Assembly (NCBI GenBank): GCA_019247305.1
Contig: JAFAPC010000133.1
Location: 1 to 64,000 of the forward strand
DNA: 64,000 nucleotides
Source of the DNA: Pseudonocardiales bacterium
GTDB lineage: Bacteria; Actinomycetota; Actinomycetes; Mycobacteriales; Pseudonocardiaceae
Direction: 5' to 3'
Below, in pieces: positions 59,901 to 64,000 of this stretch. The position numbers were made by a program, and so were the translations under genes. The notes under the pieces were generated by a model. That model had not been told where the DNA came from. It made no database searches and worked only from the letters and a program-made list of their open reading frames with translations. The number at the start of each line of letters is the position of its first letter. Position 1 is the first letter of the stretch.

Positions 59901-61526
59901 GTGATCACAGCTACCGACCTTGAACTGCGCGCTGGATCCCGGACCCTGCTGTCGGGAGCCACCCTGCGGGTGCAGCCCGGTGACCGGATAGGCCTGGTCG
60001 GCCGCAACGGCGCCGGCAAAACCACCACGCTCCGGGTGCTGGCCGGTCAGTGCCCGCCCTACGCCGGCCAGGTCCGCCACACCGGGGAGTTGGGCTACCT
60101 GCCGCAGGATCCCCGCGAGGGTGACCTGTCGGTCGTGGCACGAGACCGGGTGCTGTCGGCTCGCGGTCTCGACCAGCTGGTGGCGGAGATGGAGAAGTCG
60201 CAGTCGGAGATGGCGGAACTAGCCGACCGCGAGCAGCAGAACCGGGCGGTGCGCCACTACAGCCACCTGGAGGACCGGTTCTCCGCGCTGGGCGGCTACG
60301 CCGCCGAGAGCCAGGCGGCGCGGATCTGCGCCAGCCTTGGGTTGCCCGACCGGGTGCTGGCCCAACCGCTGCGTACCCTGTCCGGCGGACAGCGGCGCCG
60401 GGTTGAGTTGGCCCGGATCTTGTTCAGCGCCTCGGACGGCTCGGGCGGACGCTCCCACACCACGCTGCTGCTTGATGAGCCGACCAACCACCTCGACGCC
60501 GACTCGATCACCTGGTTGCGCGATTTCCTCACAACGCACGACGGCGGTCTCGTCGTGATCAGCCACGACACCGATCTGCTCGCCGCCGTGGTGAACAAGG
60601 TCTGGTTCCTCGACGCGATCCGCGGCGAGGCTGACATGTACAACCTGAGCTGGCAGCACTACCTGGATGCCCGCGCCGCCGACGAGACGCGGCGACGCCG
60701 GGAACGGGCCAACGCGGAGAAGAAGGCCACCGCCCTGACAGCCCAGGCCGACCGGATGCGCGCCAAAGCCACCAAGGCCGTCGCCGCGCACAACATGGAG
60801 CGGCGAGCCGCCCGGTTGCTGGCCAGCACGCAGGCGGAGCAACGCGCCGAGCGGGTAGCCCGGATCCGCTTCCCGCAGCCCGCCCCGTGCGGGCGAACCC
60901 CGCTGAGCGCAAGCGGGTTAGGCAAGTCCTACGGCTCGCTGGAAGTCTTCAGCGGGGTGGATCTCGCGGTGGACCGGGGCAGCCGGGTGGTGATCCTTGG
61001 CCTCAACGGCGCCGGGAAAACCACCCTGCTGCGGCTGCTCGGCGGGATGGAGACCCCCGATGCCGGCCAGATCGAGGCCGGGCACGGCCTGCGAGTGGGG
61101 TACTTCGCCCAGGAGCATGACACGCTTGACCTCGATGCCACGGTATGGGAGAACCTCCGCCACGCCGCGCCGGACGCCGCCGAGCAGCAGCTGCGCACCC
61201 TGCTGGGCGCCTTCCTGTTCCGTGGTGAGCAACTGGACCAGCTGGCCGGCACCCTCTCCGGCGGTGAGAAGACCCGGTTGGCGCTAGCTGCGTTGGTCTC
61301 CTCCGCAGCTAACGTGTTGCTGCTTGACGAGCCGACTAACAACCTTGACCCGGTGTCTCGGGAGCGAGTACTCGATGCGCTGCGCCACTACTCCGGTGCG
61401 GTGGTGTTGGTGACCCACGATCCCGGAGCCGTGCAAGCGCTCGAACCCGAACGGGTGATCCTGCTGCCGGACGGCACCGAGGATCACTGGAGTGCCGACT
61501 ACCTCGACCTGGTACAGCTGGCCTGA
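59901..61526 (+). CDS. ABC-F family ATPase
   Basis: A 541-residue protein with two ABC cassettes and no membrane domain: Walker A VGRNGAGKTTTLRVL, signature LSGGQRRRVELARILF, LLLDEPTNHLDADS; second cassette LGLNGAGKTTLLRLLG, LSGGEKTRLALAALV, LLLDEPTNNLDPVS. The charged linker (RRRRERANAEKKATALTAQA) fits the P-site tRNA-interaction motif region. ABC-F proteins act on the ribosome in translation regulation or antibiotic protection. GTG 59901 begins the domain (VITATDLELRAG). Confidence 0.94.
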   Translation: MITATDLELRAGSRTLLSGATLRVQPGDRIGLVGRNGAGKTTTLRVLAGQCPPYAGQVRHTGELGYLPQDPREGDLSVVARDRVLSARGLDQLVAEMEKSQSEMAELADREQQNRAVRHYSHLEDRFSALGGYAAESQAARICASLGLPDRVLAQPLRTLSGGQRRRVELARILFSASDGSGGRSHTTLLLDEPTNHLDADSITWLRDFLTTHDGGLVVISHDTDLLAAVVNKVWFLDAIRGEADMYNLSWQHYLDARAADETRRRRERANAEKKATALTAQADRMRAKATKAVAAHNMERRAARLLASTQAEQRAERVARIRFPQPAPCGRTPLSASGLGKSYGSLEVFSGVDLAVDRGSRVVILGLNGAGKTTLLRLLGGMETPDAGQIEAGHGLRVGYFAQEHDTLDLDATVWENLRHAAPDAAEQQLRTLLGAFLFRGEQLDQLAGTLSGGEKTRLALAALVSSAANVLLLDEPTNNLDPVSRERVLDALRHYSGAVVLVTHDPGAVQALEPERVILLPDGTEDHWSADYLDLVQLA

Positions 61527-61730
61527 CCAGCAACGGCCTTCGTTCGGAGAGCACCCGGGAACAGTTGCATGATCACATTGTCGTTACCCTGCGCATGGTG
61601 TACTTGATCCCACCATAGCTACCGCTCACAGATCCACCCGGAGATCGCCTAGCGGAGATCGCTAACCTGGTCGATCATTGGCACAGGGGCCGCACTGGCT
61701 CTTCTGGCTTCGGAAGGAAGGCGTTTCGAG

Positions 61731-61940
61731 GTGGCCGACCTGAAAAAGGGCAGCCGGATCACCGGCGCTGCCCGGGACAAGCTCGCGGCGGAGCTGAAGA
61801 AGAAGTACGAGAAGGGCGCCAGCATTCGGGCGCTCGCGGAGTCGACCGGGCGGTCGTACGGTTTCGTGCACCGGGTGCTCTCGGAGTCCGGGGTGACGTT
61901 GCGTGGTCGCGGCGGCGCCACCCGCACGAAGAAGAAGTAG
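61731..61940 (+). CDS. small helix-turn-helix protein
   Basis: A 69-residue basic protein: LAAELKKKYEKGASIRALAE, STGRSYGFVHRVLSESGVTL, then RGRGGATRTKKK. It is a single helix-turn-helix like the conserved small HTH proteins of actinomycetes downstream of core genes. GTG 61731 follows GGAAGGAAGG. Very basic C terminus suggests non-specific DNA or RNA contact. Confidence 0.88.
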   Translation: MADLKKGSRITGAARDKLAAELKKKYEKGASIRALAESTGRSYGFVHRVLSESGVTLRGRGGATRTKKK

Positions 61941-62298
61941 ACCAGTACGCGCAGCGCTGGTGTGGTGCAGACCAGTCCCGGGCCAGTGAGCCGGACGTCC
62001 TGGCCGCTGTCGTAGATCCTGGCCAGGCGTCGACAGCGGCGGGTGACGGTTGGCCGCGCCAGCCTGCGTGGGCGTGTGGGCGGCGGTAGGCCTGGTTCCG
62101 ACGTGACTGCGGGTGCGTGCACTCAGTATCGAGCGCGTAACATTCTGTGCCCGCAGGACGACTTCTCCTCGGAGTGATCTCCCCGCCGCCCGTCCACCCC
62201 GACCTGCTCCGGGGACCTCACTCACTGCTGCGCGTCTGCGGCGTGTCCGGCCGCCACTAGCCCGCGGTCATCAACAATAAACCGAAAGGTACAACTCC
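61941..62298. other. intergenic region upstream of the SGNH hydrolase
   Basis: About 360 bases with no recognisable gene; frames on both strands are shadows. It should carry the promoter of the secreted hydrolase. AGGTACA precedes ATG 62299 weakly. Confidence 0.45.
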
Positions 62299-63216
62299 AT
62301 GATCGAAATTGACGGGGTGGGGGCAGCGCGGCACAGCCGCCGCCTGTCACTGTGCGCAGTCGCGCTGGTGGGCACGGTGGTCGCCGTGCTGACGGCGACC
62401 GCGTCGAAGGCGGCCGCTAGCGAGCCGTTGGGTTCGGGTGGCGGCAACGAGCGCTCAGCCAAGGGGCCGTTTCCCTTTGCGGTGAACTACGCCGCCTTAG
62501 GTGACTCGTACTCCTCCGGGGTCGGTGCGCCGCCCTACGACCTCGACTCGGCGTGCCAGCGCAGCTCGCAGAGCTACCCAGCGCTGTGGGCCGCCGAGCA
62601 CCACCCCGCCAGCTTTGAGTTCACGGCCTGCTCCGGGGCTAAGACCGCTGACGTGCTCGACGCCCAGATCTCGGCCCTACAACCCAGCACCGACGTGGTG
62701 ACGATCACCATCGGTGGCAACGACGCGGGTTTTGGACCCGTGATGTACACCTGTACCGTGGCGAAGAGCGACCGCACCTGCGCCGCCGCCGTCGATGCCG
62801 CGGAGGTCTTCGAGCGGACCGAGCTGCCGCGCCGGCTGGCCCACACCTACACGGCTATCCGCCACGCAGCCCCGCACGCCCGGGTGATCGTGCTGGGTTA
62901 CCCGAGGCTGTTTGACCTCGCGCCGAGCTGCGCCGACCCGCACGCACCGGACCTGGCGCGCCGGATCAAGCTCAACCATGGTGCCGATGTACTCAATGAC
63001 GTCATCCACCAGGCCGCCAGCCAGCAGTCCGGATTCAGCTTCGTCGACGTGCGCGACCGGTTCAGCGGCCACGGAGTGTGCTCGGCCGACCCATGGATCA
63101 ACGGTCCGAGCGTGCCCTCGCCTGTCGGGCCGTACCACCCCAACACGGGGGGGTATCGCGATGGCTACCTGCCCGCGCTGGACGCCGAGACCGAACGCGG
63201 TGCGGCTGCGGCTTGA
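62299..63216 (+). CDS. secreted SGNH/GDSL hydrolase
   Basis: A 305-residue protein with a signal peptide (LSLCAVALVGTVVAVLTATA, cleavage near ASKAAAS) and an SGNH lipase/esterase domain: block I YAALGDSYSSGVGAPPYD (Ser nucleophile), block III TITIGGNDAGFG, and block V DPWINGP...YHPNTGGY with catalytic His. It resembles the secreted Streptomyces SGNH lipases. Cys pairs (SACQRSS, FTACSG, YTCTV, RTCAA) probably form disulphides. It acts on lipid or ester substrates outside the cell. Confidence 0.93.
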   Translation: MIEIDGVGAARHSRRLSLCAVALVGTVVAVLTATASKAAASEPLGSGGGNERSAKGPFPFAVNYAALGDSYSSGVGAPPYDLDSACQRSSQSYPALWAAEHHPASFEFTACSGAKTADVLDAQISALQPSTDVVTITIGGNDAGFGPVMYTCTVAKSDRTCAAAVDAAEVFERTELPRRLAHTYTAIRHAAPHARVIVLGYPRLFDLAPSCADPHAPDLARRIKLNHGADVLNDVIHQAASQQSGFSFVDVRDRFSGHGVCSADPWINGPSVPSPVGPYHPNTGGYRDGYLPALDAETERGAAAA

Positions 63217-63389
63217 GCCAGACCTCCAGATGTGGTCAGGTGAGGGCGTGGGGTCATGCGTCCACCGCGTCCTTACTTAAGGATTTAAGGACGTCGATGG
63301 GCCACCTATTGACGGACCGTGTAACAGTACGAACATTGGGGTAACTAGCTGGCATAGCGTGGGCGCGTCGATTCATGGGAGGTTGGGGC

Positions 63390-64000
63390 ATGACGTCACA
63401 GGTATCGTTGCCTTGGGAGTCGGCGGTGTCCGCATCGCCGACGCGCTTGCGCGATCGGGGAGAGGCCGAGGCGTACGTCGCCTCGGTCTGTTTCAAACAC
63501 GGGCCGCCCAAGCTGCTTGGCGCCGAGCTGGAGTGGGTCGTGCAGCACTGCGACAACCCCCATCGCCCGTTGCAGGCCCGCCACCTCGCTGAGGCACTCG
63601 GCGCACACGTCCCCCATTCCCTCGTCCCCGACAGCCCGCACGACCCGCTTCCCCACGGCTGCACCGTCACGGTCGAACCCGGTGGTCAGCTAGAAATCTC
63701 CAGTCCGCCCTGCGCCTCGTTGACCGAGCTCATCGCTACGGTGGAAGGCGACACCGCCGCACTGACCGATCTGCTCGATCCTGCCGGCCTGGTCCTCACC
63801 GATTCGGGCGCCGACCCGCATCGTCCTTCCCGCCGGTTAGTCGACATCCCCCGCTACACCGCCATGGAGACCGCCTTCGACCGGATCGGACCGATGGGCC
63901 GGGCGATGATGTGTTCCACCGCCGCGGTGCAGGTGTGTCTGGACGCCGGCACCTCCGCCGAGGTGGCGTTGCGCTGGGCAGCACTCCATGATCTTGGTCC
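63390..64000 (+). CDS. egtA: EgtA, glutamate-cysteine ligase, 5' part
   Basis: Open from ATG 63390 (GGGAGGTTGGGGC upstream) to the window edge, 203 codons. FKHGPPKLLGAELEWVVQHC, GCTVTVEPGGQLEISSPPC and DIPRYTAMETAFDRIGPMGR, then MMCSTAAVQVCLDAG, are the GCS2/EgtA signature blocks with the acidic residues that bind Mg-ATP and glutamate. EgtA makes gamma-glutamylcysteine for ergothioneine; egtB and egtC would be expected beyond the edge. Confidence 0.92.
   Translation, partial: MTSQVSLPWESAVSASPTRLRDRGEAEAYVASVCFKHGPPKLLGAELEWVVQHCDNPHRPLQARHLAEALGAHVPHSLVPDSPHDPLPHGCTVTVEPGGQLEISSPPCASLTELIATVEGDTAALTDLLDPAGLVLTDSGADPHRPSRRLVDIPRYTAMETAFDRIGPMGRAMMCSTAAVQVCLDAGTSAEVALRWAALHDLG

Overview
The window is high-GC DNA from an actinobacterium, most likely in or near Pseudonocardiales. 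Supporting markers are a fused FbiC (coenzyme F420), the start of EgtA (ergothioneine), an iniBAC-type operon, acVLRF1, an XRE-DUF5753/DUF397 pair, a mycothiol-type maleylpyruvate isomerase fold and many GTG starts. All family assignments were made by reading the sequence; no database search was run.

Layout. 1-6.6 kb is accessory and partly decayed: an edge-truncated XRE regulator, a half SnoaL-like gene, a DUF6941-like gene with an in-frame TGA fused to a frameshifted ISAs1-type transposase remnant, an ArsR/maleylpyruvate-isomerase pair, and a truncated copy of an integrase. 6.69-16.27 kb is an integrative element in tRNA-Lys(CTT). A 37-bp copy of the tRNA 3' end lies at 6691-6727 and the intact integrase sits beside the real tRNA. 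The cargo is a DUF4062-STAND-TPR protein, a GntR regulator/HAD pair, a Pra-like activator and several very small proteins, plus large hairpin repeats. The second, broken integrase just beyond the 37-bp repeat points to tandem insertions at one tRNA.

16.3-29.9 kb is mostly core: L,D-transpeptidase, tRNA-His, oligoribonuclease, a class II aldolase, two tandem CHRD proteins, and iniB-iniA-iniC facing an Hsp70-like membrane protein and a large LuxR/ATPase regulator resembling mycobacterial IniR. 29.9-37.0 kb is a decay zone: an FAD-oxidoreductase stub, arsR and ACR3 remnants, a pentapeptide-type membrane gene with an in-frame TGA and an XRE regulator with several lesions. An intact XRE/TPR regulator and an unrecognised PIN-like protein sit among them.

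37-51.5 kb returns to core or ordinary functions: fbiC, a GGDEF cyclase, a DUF3048 lipoprotein, csoR-copZ-copA with visible operators, HIT, NYN and YceI proteins, a NiCoT Ni/Co transporter, lycopene cyclase, a DUF397/XRE pair and acVLRF1. 51.6-59.0 kb is the most interesting part. A lower-GC cassette carries a MazG-like NTP pyrophosphohydrolase, a second small NTP-PPase/DUF1599-like protein, a TylF-like methyltransferase and a homologue of the phage alpha-glutamyl/putrescinyl-thymine pyrophosphorylase (DNA base hypermodification). It is followed by an operon of an ACP-like protein, a thymidylate-synthase-like enzyme, a holo-ACP synthase, an XRE regulator and an ImmA/IrrE peptidase with a chagasin-like tail. 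Together these look like a chromosomal nucleotide or DNA thymine hypermodification system that may use a carrier-protein-bound substrate. 59-64 kb holds SDR, ABC-F, a small HTH protein, a secreted SGNH hydrolase and the 5' part of egtA.
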